From: Persicaria tinctoria
Lineage: Eukaryota; Streptophyta; Magnoliopsida; Caryophyllales; Polygonaceae
Assembly: GCA_037127255.1 (NCBI GenBank)
Contig: JBANSL010000016.1
Coordinates: forward strand, 3,164,501-3,228,500
Length of the DNA stretch: 64,000 nucleotides
Direction: 5' to 3'
In this document: piece by piece, positions 19,357-31,258 of the stretch
Layout: each line of letters begins with the position of its first letter
Numbering within the stretch: position 1 is the first letter of the stretch
Made by a program: the position numbers and the translations under genes
Notes under the pieces: generated by a model
Databases searched by the model: none
Told to the model about the DNA's origin: nothing
What the model saw: only the letters and a program-made list of their open reading frames with translations

Positions 19357-22300
19357 TGTAAAGGCCCGGATTTTTAAATAATAAATTTCGATAAATAATA
19401 TAAATGGATTTAAGTCGAAAATAATAATAAGATAAAATAAAAAAAAAAATCGGATTTGAAAAAAATTTAGAAGTATTTTTAACGAGTCGGGTTAAAGTCG
19501 AATGAACGGGTTTCAGGGTCATATCTTTAGGGTATTTTGAAAGTCAAATTTGGGACCCATTTGTTCCCACCCTCTTCCTTCTATCCGACTCCAAGGCTGC
19601 AGATTTGCAGCATCTCCCTTGTCCTCTTCCCTCCTTTTAATTAATCCCACGCCAAGTCACAGGTTTCTCCCCCCCACTCCAAATTCATTTGTCCCTTTTC
19701 CATTTTTGGCCTAGTAGCCCTCCTACTAGTCCCCCTCATCTCCCCTGCCATCTCCCTCCTTGGCAAAGAAGCCAACCCACGCCACTGTTGGTCAAACCTC
19801 ACAGATTGATTCCATTTGATGTCACTTTAAATTTCAATACATCTCCTCCTCATTGGCTCCATAAAAATCAGAATTTATTAGCTATCTCACTCACCTAGCA
19901 ACAAAAGCCCAAAACCTTATCCTCTCCTCTTCCTCTTTTCCTCCATTGATGTGAGCTTCCAAACCACCAAACCTCCTTATTGTCCAACAGCTGAACACCA
20001 TCACCACCAAGGCTCTCATCCATTCTTTTCCAGCCGTCACACCGTCGCCACCATCCCACCAACCACCGCGAGCCGCCAGCAGCCGAGCACCTCCTGAGTA
20101 GCTCCCACCTCTCTCTGTTCTCGCTGTCCCCGTTTTGATTTTCGAAAGGTAAGGGATCGATTTCTCACTCCTCCCTCTTCCGTTCACCTCCAACCGCAAT
20201 AAGGGTCCCTCATTTGACCTCCCACGTCTCTCCCAGGCATTCTCGATCGAAGAATCTACACCGACGAGCCCAGACGCAGCCTCGCCGAGCTTCCTTCTCC
20301 GGCGACGCCGAAGGACCCCTGGGTGAGCTCCCCCTTCTTCCTTTCCTTCTTGTCATGTGCATGTTTGGGTGTAAAATGGGTAGTCGGAGTAGGCCGACGC
20401 CGTCCAAGCTCCCTTCTTTCCGGTCTGATTTTGTCGAACATCAGAGAGCGTGAGAGATGAGTGAACAGTACGGTTCGGTTCATTGTTTTGCTTTGGTCCG
20501 GTTCAGGGTTTTTTTTTAATTTAAAAAGGCCGGTTTGGTTCAAATCAAATGAGATTGGGTTGTGGGCTGCTTAAATCCGAATCTGAGAAGGAAAGAGGCT
20601 GGGCCATCTTCCCTCTTGGGCCTAATTTTGAATAAGATGTGTTTAAATTGAAAATAGCATTTAATACTTATATATAATTTTTTCGACATAAAATATATAT
20701 GAAATAAAAATATGATAAATTATATTATAGATGAGATTTGAAAATATAACATTATTATTGAGTTTAGAAGTAAAATATTATAAGACTTGAATTTTAAATG
20801 AGGAAAGGATTTGGAGAAGGTTGGAAATTGGTTTATAAAATAAAGAGAGGAACTTTGGAAATACCTTAACACTTATCGGATCTGTTTTGATGAAATAATA
20901 AAATAAGTTGATTTAAAGATGCTTTTGGAAAATATCCTAACTTTGTTGAGGAGTTGAAATAATTGTCTTGAAGACTGAAGCTCGGTTTTCACAAAGGAGT
21001 TGAAATGGTTTTCGGGACTAACTCGGGAATTATGTGATCGGTGACTAACTAGCATGATTGATGTGAATGGTTGACTAACATCATGATTGATGTGTACTAA
21101 GGGCATAATTGATTGAATAGTGGCATGATGAAGTGTTAGACTTGTGTATCGTTAATTTATGCTTTCGAGATATGCTGAATATGATAAACTTGGTATATGT
21201 GATATGCGGATTACTATTGCGAATATGTTGTGGAGAATACGTGAATGCGGCTGAATGGAATGATGAGAATGATATGGTCTTGTGGAATGTGGCAATATGA
21301 TGAATGGTTGAACTTGACGGAACGATGATTGCGATATGGTTACTATATATTCTCGTTGAATGATATGCTTGAGTGCTTGGATGATTAGACGTAGACTTAT
21401 ATATGTGTTCTGATATGTATCTAGGTGATCTTTAATCTATCGTAATGCTTGCCTTGCTGTTCTGCACCGCCAGGTAAGTCTCTTCGGAGCTTACTCAGAT
21501 TGAATAGAGTGATTCCCTGCTTTAGGTGCATGATATACTAGGTGCTTGCATTCATGATCAGCATGCCATGTAGTACCATGCTAGGTTGCATCGATCGTTG
21601 AGCATTCTATTTCTCTGTGCGTATGTAAACAGAACGGCCGTTATCTGTGATAGTCCTAGAAGTCTTTGCTAGGGTCATAGGGTAGCCCAGCCTCATCGGG
21701 TACCCTGAGTCAATCGAGTACTTCCTTATATTATGATATGCCTGCGGGCTTTATTGTGGAGCGGGTTAGGCATGCGTGCCGCCCTATTATGAATGAATGC
21801 ATTCACGAGCTGGCCAGTCTCCGCCTGTCGAAAGGGGTGGAGGTAGGAGAGGGATATGCCACTTGGCATTGTCTTGGGCCCTTTACAGTATTTCTGCATA
21901 TTATTATGAACTAGGAGCATGCTAGTGTGTTTGAATTTCGTACTGCATTAGAGCATCTTTATTAGGTATAGCGTATATGTGTGCTTATGGTCGGGATGCA
22001 GAGTTAAGTGGGCATCGATCTGATCCCGCCCCAAATCAATTTTTTTTAGGTATCCGTTGTGCTTACTACTATTGATGCTGATTTGAGTCCATGACCGCGG
22101 GGTCTAACATGACGGAAAGAGAGAGTTGAGATTCCAACTTCACCAATTTAATTACGGCTCGAATTTGAATGGTTGATCATATTTTGACCCGGCTCTGCCG
22201 TGGCACTTGTATCCTTACTTTACTTCCGCTTTACTTCCGTTTGAAATGGTTTCCGCGACATAGTCTTAGGACAGGTTAAGGGTACCCAACGGCCCTTCGA

Positions 22301-22440
22301 GGTTTTAGGGTTTGAAATCCCTCTTTCTACAAATCTTAAAATGAGTTTGAAACCTCGACCCGTACCTGGATTGCAAGATCCGAACAAGGGGTTTTATCCC
22401 TTGAAACGTAACCCAGAAATTATAATTCTGGGCCGTTACA
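19357..22440 (+). repeat. 5' LTR of element A
   Basis: Starts TGTAAAGGCCCGGATTTTTA and ends TTCTGGGCCGTTACA. The first part is AT-rich, then a GC-rich segment (about 19900-20450) with CCTGGGTGAGCTCC, a moderately AT-rich segment, and a conserved 3' part shared with elements B and C (21470 onward). The short open frames in it (64-102 aa) recur identically in the other LTR only because the LTRs are copies; none is a recognisable protein. Confidence 0.92.
21474..21479 (+). promoter_or_regulatory. Consensus 5' splice site conserved in the LTR
   Basis: CAG|GTAAGT, a perfect plant splice-donor consensus. The same site lies at equivalent positions in the other LTR of A (41190-41195), in B (23905-23910 on the minus strand, with its right-LTR copy) and in the diverged LTR of C (62200-62205). 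Conservation across LTR variants suggests use, but no acceptor has been shown. Confidence 0.5.
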
Positions 22441-22939
22441 AAGATGGTATCAGAGCCAGGTTGTGCAATTCGGGTACAAAAGGGTCGAGTGTATGTTTTG
22501 GAAAACCGCCCATGAATTTCAAAGGATTTGAAGCGTTTTAAAGGGGCAAAATGAACTTAAGATGCCTAACCGAAATTGGACTAAGTAATGAACTTGACTT
22601 GTAATAAAAGAGGAAAACCGACTAAACGGGGACACGAGTGGGTAGTAAAGGCGCTACACCACCCCTATTGGGTGTAGTTAGGAACGGTAGGCAAAATACT
22701 AGCTTGCTCTTTACAGATGGGTTGGGAGACTCAAATGAGATCATTATGAGTGTTATTGACTGATTCTATGCTGAATGCTTGATATGCTAAAGTCTGATTT
22801 AGTGGTCCTAACAATGAGTTGTGTATTGACTGATCTGTGCGAACGGGATAGTGGGAGTACCCTTATTTCCGTGAGGTTAAACCTAGCTTGTGTGGAACAG
22901 CTCCTTCCGCTATGTTTGTTAACCCTTTGACTGTGCTAT
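22441..22939 (+). other. Element A internal region, left part
   Basis: Primer site followed by a leader with no gag frame. The same leader follows the 5' LTRs of B (minus strand, 30760-31258) and C (63158 onward), including TTCGGGTACA-AAGGGTCGAG and GTTGGGAGACTC. It is interrupted by element B at 22940-22944 (CGAGT). Confidence 0.8.
22445..22456 (+). promoter_or_regulatory. Primer binding site of element A (tRNA-iMet)
   Basis: TGGTATCAGAGC, the sequence complementary to the 3' end of plant initiator methionine tRNA, placed 4 nt after the 5' LTR. This is where minus-strand DNA synthesis would be primed. Confidence 0.9.
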
Positions 22940-22944
22940 CGAGT

Positions 22945-25789
22945 TGTAACGGCCCAGAATTATGATTTCCGGGTTACGTTTCAAGGGATGAAAACCCTTG
23001 TTCGGATCTTGCAATCCAGGTACGGGTCGAGGTTTCAAACTCATTTTAAGGTTATTAGAAAGAGGGATTTCAAACCCTAAAAACATCGAAGGGCCGTTGG
23101 GTACCCTTAACCTGTCCTAAGACTATGTCGCGGAAACCATTTCAAACGGAAGTAAAGCGGAAGTAAAGTACAGATACAAGTGCCACGGCGGAGCCGGGTC
23201 AAAACGGAGTCAAAAGTATAAATCCAAACAATATAATCAGAGTCTGGTGAAGTCTATAACTCCAGCGCTCACTCTCCGCCGACAAAATGACCCGCGCAAT
23301 AAGCAAACAGCACCGATAGGATGAACATAAATAATTCCTAAAAAAATTGATTTGGAGCGGGATCAGATCGATGCCCACTTTACTCTGCATCCCAACCATA
23401 AGCACACATATACGCTATACCTAATAAAGATGCTCTAATGCAGTACGAAATTCAAACACACTAGCATGCTCCTAGTTCATAATAATGTGCAGAAATACTG
23501 TAAAGGGCCCAAGACAATGCCAAGTGGCATATCCCTCTCCTACCTCCACCCCTTCCGACAGGCGGAGACTGGCCAGCTCGTGAATGCATTCATTCATAAT
23601 AGGGCGGCACGCATGCCTAACCCGCTCCACAATAAAGCCCGCAGGCATATCATAATATAAGGAAGTACTCGATTGACTCAGGGTACCTGATGAGGCTGGG
23701 CTACCCTATGACCCTAGCAAAGACTCTAGGACTATCACAGATACGGCCGTTCTGTTTACATACGCACAAAGAAAAGAGAATGCTCAACGATCGATGCAAC
23801 CTAGCATGGTACTACATGGCATGCTGATTATGAATGCAACACCTAGTATATCATGCACCTATAGCAGGGAATCACTCTATTCAATCTGAGTAAGCTCCGA
23901 AGAGACTTACCTGAAGATGCAGAACAGCAATATAACACAAGCAAGGGCCCATATGCAAGTCCAAAGCAATCCAAAAGCAATACACACCTATTATCAAGCC
24001 ATTTTCATAAGCTATCGGGCTAACATTCATATACACAGAACCCAAGTTCCCAACATTCTCAAAATCAATCGATAGTAAAACCATTTTCCAAAACATTTCC
24101 GATACGATCAACATCAACCAAAATTATTCACTCCCGATCAACCTCATTGATAAAATCGTATCAACCACATTTTCCAACTTTTAAATCTCAAATTAAGTCA
24201 ACTCATTTTCAAAACAATTTCCCAAATCCTCTCTGGTCAACATCCATTAATAAAATATTATCCTTTAAATCCACTTACTATTATTATTTTATCAAACAAC
24301 TCCGACAAGGTTAGATCATTTCCAAAAATCCTTTTCTTAATTTACTAAATCGATTTCTAACCTTGAAAACATTTTCCATTTTTTTTTTTTTATTTATTAT
24401 TCAAGTCCAAATAATATATTTTAAATCTCAATAATAATATTCTATATTATTTTCCATCTATTTAATATTTATATACTTGAATATATAAACCTCTTAAAAC
24501 TCATATTATTAACACCTTTTATCAAAATAAGCCCAAAATCCCATTTCTTTTAAAACAAAACCAATCTGGCCCAAGACACATAGGCCCAACACCTCTAAAC
24601 CCTAATTTCCCCCAAACCGGACCGGACCCCTCCCTTTTTAAATAAAACCGAACCGACCAGGTGAGAAAAAAAAAGAACCGGTTCAATTGAACCCGTCTCC
24701 TTCCCAAGTAAACGAACAGAGGCGCCGCTTCATCAGAAACGGAACGGAAGGGAAAGAATGGAGGACAGGGCCTCGCCGGCGGCAGTCTCCCCAAATCCGG
24801 CCACTCTCACCGGCTCTCCCCGACACCGAAGCACTCAAAACGGAATAGAATGGAGAAAGGAGAAGAAGCTCACCGGGTTTCGACTCGCCGGAGAACATCG
24901 TCGGAGACACGATTGAACTTCATCAGAGTCGGAATCGAGAAATCTGGATCTGGGACGGAAAGAAATAGAATAAAGGTGAAGTTTTGCGGAGTTTCGAACC
25001 AAAAGAGGGGCAGACAAGGCTGTTACCGAGTTTTTCACGCGAGAGCAGGGGAAAGAGGACGAGGGCGACGGTGGCGGCTCCCAGGCGGCGCTCAGGCGTC
25101 TTCTTCTTCTGCTGCAGATGTCGGAGGAAGGAGGAGCTGCTGGCTGGCCGATGGTCCGGCAAATCGAGACAGGGGAGGGAGGTGCTGCGCCTAGGCTCCG
25201 GTGGCGCTCTGTTGCTGGCGGGGTTGGCTACTGGTGGAGCTCAAGGGGTGGAGACGCTGGCTGCTGCCGGCAATGGCTCGACGTCGCCAGACCTCGGGGA
25301 AGGAGAGCGGAGGTGGTTCCTGGCGTTTGCAGGCAACGAAAATGGAGATAGGGGGAGGGTTTTGTGGGTTTGGTTAGAGCTGGGTGTGAGAAATGAAGAC
25401 AGCAATATGAGCTGTATGTGGGTTATGTTTGAACAAGGAAGAAGAGGACAAAGATACAGACTGCAGGCTCCAATCGCAGCTCAGAGAGAGAGCAAAGAGG
25501 AAAAGGAGACATAACACAAATTTAAGAAATGGTCCCCTGCCAAAGAATTCAAAATAGCGGAATAGACTCGAAACCCGCTCACCCGAGAAATCCCGAATAA
25601 ACTCACAGCGATTTTCAAAATTTCAATTCCGAATTAAATAATGAACACCAAATATATTATGTTAAATTTTCACATATGGAAGCGGGATGAAACATTTTTT
25701 TTTTTAATCTTGTTATTATTATTTTTTTTTGACTTAAATCCATTTATATTATTTATTGAAATTTATTATTTAAAATCCGGGCCTTTACA
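22945..25789 (-). repeat. 3' LTR of element B
   Basis: Read on the minus strand it begins TGTAAAGGCCCGGATTTTAA and ends GGGCCGTTACA. The GC-rich part at about 24690-25500 contains antisense open frames up to 176 aa. They have no domain similarity that I recognise and are repeated only in the sister LTR, so they are not called as genes. Confidence 0.92.
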
Positions 25790-25801
25790 TCATCCACCTC
25801 T
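25790..25801 (-). promoter_or_regulatory. Polypurine tract of element B
   Basis: Minus strand AGAGGTGGATGA lies directly before the 3' LTR, as in element A. It would prime plus-strand synthesis. Confidence 0.75.
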
Positions 25802-28800
25802 AAAAACAAGTCTCGTCCCCGAGACTAAAACCAAAATAAAGTAGGGGATGAAGTTTGAAATTGATGAGTCCAAGGACTATGTCTAGAATCTTGTAATCAT
25901 CTCGGTTGCGTCTTCCGGGATTCTCACAACATTCTAGTCACGGTCGTGACATCTCCAATTGGCCTTGACAAGTATGCGATAAGCGCCCCTATCACATACT
26001 CGCTTCGACTTTTCGGAAGTACCACAACTCTCTACAATATCATCACTAGGTCTTAGCAAGCACCCTACAAGCGCCCTCATAAAATGCTTGTATCCACTTC
26101 GTGAAGTATCATAGAGTTGCCCGGGTTTGAAAAGTTTCTAAAGGGATTTCATAATTGAAAATAAAGATTAACCTCAAAATCGTTGAGATTCTCGGTATCG
26201 TTCATTCTTTTACAATCCAAGTTGTTTTTTTTTTTTTTTCTTTTTTTTTTTTTTCAAAATCGTTCAAAATCTTCAATTTCAACGTTTAATCACGCAACTT
26301 TACACCAAACCAGTCAAATCCTTTCAAATCAAGATTTCGTAAAAATCTTCCAACAACCCAATCAGTTTCCCCGCATAACAATCAATCAAATTCAGAAGCT
26401 CGGAGGTGGAATCATCCACCTCTAAGGGCTAATCCCATATTCTCTCCCTAGTTTCAAAATCAAATCAATCTATCAATCTCAATCCACGCAAGAACCACAA
26501 GCTATAAGAAATGCATAACCACATAACCAACCAATCTTCAACTAGTACACCATACAACAAGTCTCAAACATATGCCAAGACGGTGTCACAAGGTCACATC
26601 AATGTCTCCACGCCATGCTAAAAGCCATGATACACATCTCAACAATATGCCAACATCATAACACATGGCTCGATTTCACACCAAAAGTCATAAAGGATAT
26701 CTCACTATCGCATATCAGCATCGCAATCATAGTAGGGTCAGTCACAGCAAGGAATATCATTTAACGCATAAATTCACACAGTCATCCTATCCATTTCTAT
26801 CTAGCATTAGCATAACGTTTTTATCACGTCAATCATTGGTACTTGCAAAGTTAGCCATAGCGAAATTTCATCATAAGTCAACGGAACAAAACTACTTATC
26901 AACACATCAATACAGTCAAGGTCATGCCATTAAGATTAAATAAAAAGGGAAGATCAAGAAGTATATCACCATCAAAATGTCAACATGCTCTTCTAGAAAT
27001 CATCTTACTCATCACAATGTCATATAACGATCATTTAGTAATCATGCACCATTATCTCATATACATATACAAATCATATTCACATTCCAAGTCATACTCA
27101 TCATTTAACATCTCAATAGTCATGCTTGTCAACCATATAATACAACATCATGATTACTACAACATAATATAACATCATGTTTATCACCACATAATATAAC
27201 ACCATGCTTTCGCATAACAACACATCATGATCTCATATATTATCATATCACAACACATCCTAACATGCTTCTAAAACAACTTAACAGGATAGCAAAACAT
27301 CAATATACCATGATAACACTAGTCACTACCAATTAGAATTCAGTATTGCATAACAACATGTAATATCATTCCATATCAGATGCATCATGGTTATTATCTA
27401 ACATCATGCCAACAAATATAAATAAATCACATCATCAAGGAAATTCCTCACATCATACCAGTCAAATAAAACACAATTCCCACTCACCCATCTCCACTCT
27501 CAAGCCAAGATTAGTCCTCTTCTAGACTCAACAACACTAACTCCGACAAAATCCACCGAAGAAATCCCAATTCAGTTCGATACTTCAATCTCACACCTCC
27601 TTCTACCAAGCACTCCTACACACCATCCACCTCTATGACTCCAACTCCTATCTCTAACTTCACACCCGAGTACCCTCTCGTTCTATGTTCTCAATGCTCT
27701 CAAAAGTCATTTCTTACACTTCTCTTACTACCCAAGACATCACAAGTATCACCCAAAAGCTCATCAGAAACCACCAAGTATTGTCTCATGTACATCCCAA
27801 AACTCACTTAATCTTACCTCAGTCAACATCCCTCTCTCGCGACTTACCTCATAATATCATCGTTCATCCTAACCGCTTAAATTCTTTCACCACTCTACCA
27901 AATGACCTCACCCACGGTTTTAAGAAAAAGGAATCATGGAAATCATCGAACATAAGGTCTACATCATATCAATTTGCATTTATAACATACATCATGGGTT
28001 CAACAAGCCTTAATTTTTACCATCATGCTCAAAATTATAGCAAAACACCATATATGAACATAGTCAATTCAGCTTAGCAATTTTCATCATAACCTTATCA
28101 GATCACAATTCAGGCTTATCAACATTTACAGTTCACATTTTACAGGCGAGTAATTTAAATCATGCTTATCAACTCAGAGTATCAACGCATCAAGTTACCA
28201 TGACACATTAGAACTGTAAGGCATCGATTCATATCACCATAGAAATTAGGAACAGTCATCATCAAGTCAACACATCAACACATAAATCACATCGCTAGGT
28301 CAGTGCAATATCATTGTCAACAAACAAGTTCAAAAGGGTTAGCATTTCGAATGGCGAACAATCCCGCTTGCAAGTCATATCGTACACAGTAACCGTAATT
28401 CTCGATGCGTGCTTGCTCCGACGACATCATCGATCCTGAGGCCCGTGGGCTAGGGGCCCACGCTTCTACTGCGCTGCTCTATCGTTATCCCACCTTTCGT
28501 TCTCTTTCCCATGCGATCGCTCGTCCAAGTATCGCAAATGAGTCTAAGTTAGCAGAGATAGGGGAGTGACAAGGACGAGTAACCCAATGTTCCTTTCGGA
28601 ACTAACATAGACCAAGGCTAAGAACGACAAGACTAAAGACAAGACTTCGACCCGAGAATAGCAACGATGCCCTTATGAAAGTCTATTAGGTTGCAATTGT
28701 GACAATCAGACATAAATTCATCATGGAGCATATCAATTACAATAACCCACACTAACATGTACCTATCTCAAGGGGAATAACATGCGTATTCATCCCAAAA

Positions 28801-31258
28801 GACGCAATCAAGTCCTACACTGATGCATGTGAGACGAGCTAACAGTTTATTATTCCATGAAACCAGAGATGCCTACTAATTTCAAGCAAATTATGCGGAG
28901 CTAGTAATGGTCATGTGGGGTTTAACGAGATGGCAGGTATCATGTATATGAAAAATGAACGAGCATGGTATACATATCACAATGAGACCAACATAGCATG
29001 GCGAGGTACATAATAGTAATCAACTAAGCATCATACGAGAATGCATAAGGTCACATAGTAATCATCACATTTAACAACAAGGGTCATATAATAGGTTAAG
29101 AATGACATGTAATCATATGACGAGATACATTTAGAAATTATAGGTCCTACATGATGCTAGCGATACATGATGTGATTCAAGCATAGTCATGAGTCATTTA
29201 AAGAGTTCAACATAATATTTAGGGTAGCAAGAGGAGAATCACAGAGTAACAAGAATGACATCACGAGCGACAAATCATAATCATGTTAGGAATGAGCCAT
29301 TATAGGACACATGTAATGATACGATAGTTATCACAACATAGGACAAGTACAACACGTGATTATTTAGCGGGTCATATTGGAAATCATAAGGCCTACATGA
29401 TGCTAGTAACACATATCGAGCATGAATACAGTCAAGGTAATTCGACTAGATTTATTCTAACATTCATGTGTCCTACGTAGGTGAAGACATGATATAGCGT
29501 GGTGTGTGATCATGTGAGGTGCCAAATCATGCATCTATGCCAGCACAAGAGGAATTCATAACATAATAGGGAAACACTACCGAGTGATAACATGTAAGCA
29601 TGCTATGATTAACCATTACGGAAAGCAAATCAATCATCGAATTCAACATCAGTTATCTTGCATGAGTAAGACATGTTATGGTGATAGAAAGAGGGAAGAA
29701 CCACACTATCAGGAACCTAGCTCGAGAGAGAATCGACAATAATGCAAGCAAGATATAATTCACACGAGTCATAACCAAGGGTCCTACATGATACTAAGGC
29801 TCAACATAATATACGATGCATGCATGCACTGATCGTGACGACACGCAAGAAATCAATTCAATCACATTCCAGCAATACAGAAGCATGAGGGAGGTTCTTA
29901 CGATGTATAACACGAGTCTAAGTATGGAGCAATATGACTAGAATACGGGAACACGAGTTCAAATCAGCACATACTAGGATGAAACATTCATTCACCAAGA
30001 CTCAATTAAACCTCATATTCTCCATCCCACGCAAGTAACACACAACAATATCAACTTGCAAAATCATCAGCACTATTCAATTTGACGAATACAAAATGGA
30101 TGGGCATGCGATAGATTTTTGTCACAAAAGAAATAAGGAGCATCGACACATCATCATCTAGCATGCTAAGGAGATCATCTCCAGGAAATTGCACAGGGGA
30201 GAGTTTATCACACTATCATGGACCTAACCCAGGCAAAGACGAAAAGCATATAGGTTCATATCATGTGGTTTATGCTTCCAATCAATCATACGATCAATAG
30301 GCCAAGTAAACATGCTATAAGGACCTGCAATCATGATAGAAGGCCAAACACAACACGAGACTGAAGCAATCTAAGCAATCACATATGTAATAGCATGAGC
30401 AGTCTATACTAATGGTCATTCGCAAGGTATATGCAGGAGGCTATAAGATCATGTCATATAGTTCAGAGAGAGTCACCATTACAACCGAATAGGGATCCCT
30501 AAGGACAACCATTGACTTTTCCCGACCGACTTATCACCCCTCTTTCCCGTGTGACTCTGGTACGACTCTTCATGGCAAGAAGACACTAGTTGATTATAAG
30601 GAAGGACAACCCCATAAACACCTCACTTTTAACTCAAGCGACATCAAGAACTTCCAACACTCACTCAGACAACCTAACATCCAACCATAATTCCCGAAAC
30701 AATGTGTTTACCAACCCAATTTCCCGGGGAAGACACTGCATCCAAGGAAAGCTAGATAGACCCGTCAATGGTTTAACAAACATAGTGGAAGGGGTTGTTT
30801 TACACAAGCTGGGTTTGACAATGTAGAAATAAAGGCACTCCCGCTATCTTGTTTGCACAAGTCAGTCAATACACAACTCATTGTTAGGCATACCAAATCA
30901 GATCTCTAACATAGCAAGCACTCAGCACCGAATCAGTTAATAACACTCATAATGATCTCATTCGATTCTCCCAACCCATCTGTAAAGAACAAGCTAATAT
31001 TTTGCCTACCCATTTCCAACTACATCCAATAGGGATGGTCTAACGTCTTTCTACCCACTCGATCTCCTCTTTAGTCGGTATTCCATATTTTATGATAAGT
31101 CAAGTTCATTACTTAGTCCAATTTAGGTTAGGCATCTTAAATTCATTTTGCCCCTTTAAAACACGTTCAAAACCTTTGAAATTCATGGGCAGTTTTCCAA
31201 AACATACACTCGACCCTTTTGTACCCGAATTGCACAACCTCAGCTCTGATACCATCTT
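25802..31258 (-). other. Element B internal region, non-coding
   Basis: 5.5 kb with no frame encoding a retroelement domain on the minus (sense) strand; the longest open frames (92 and 130 aa) are antisense and low-complexity. On the sense strand it is strongly T/G-rich with recurring ATGATG, CATGAT and TTGATG words. Two further copies of the polypurine-like AGAGGTGGATG(A) occur at 26412-26423 and 27624-27634. The primer site TGGTATCAGAGC is at 31243-31254. The sequence is a diverged homologue of A's internal region (34110-39072). Confidence 0.8.
31243..31254 (-). promoter_or_regulatory. Primer binding site of element B (tRNA-iMet)
   Basis: Minus strand TGGTATCAGAGC, 4 nt from the end of the 5' LTR, same as in A and C. 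Confidence 0.9.

Noticed and set aside
21726..21920. 64-aa frame conserved between A and B LTRs as a small protein
   Set aside because: It is antisense to the element, and the same frame is not kept in the LTR of C although the DNA is conserved; a non-coding explanation fits better.
24984..25514. 176-aa open frame, repeated at 33299-33829, as a duplicated gene
   Set aside because: It lies antisense in the GC-rich part of element B's LTRs. The repetition is only because the two LTRs are copies, and the sequence has no recognised domain.
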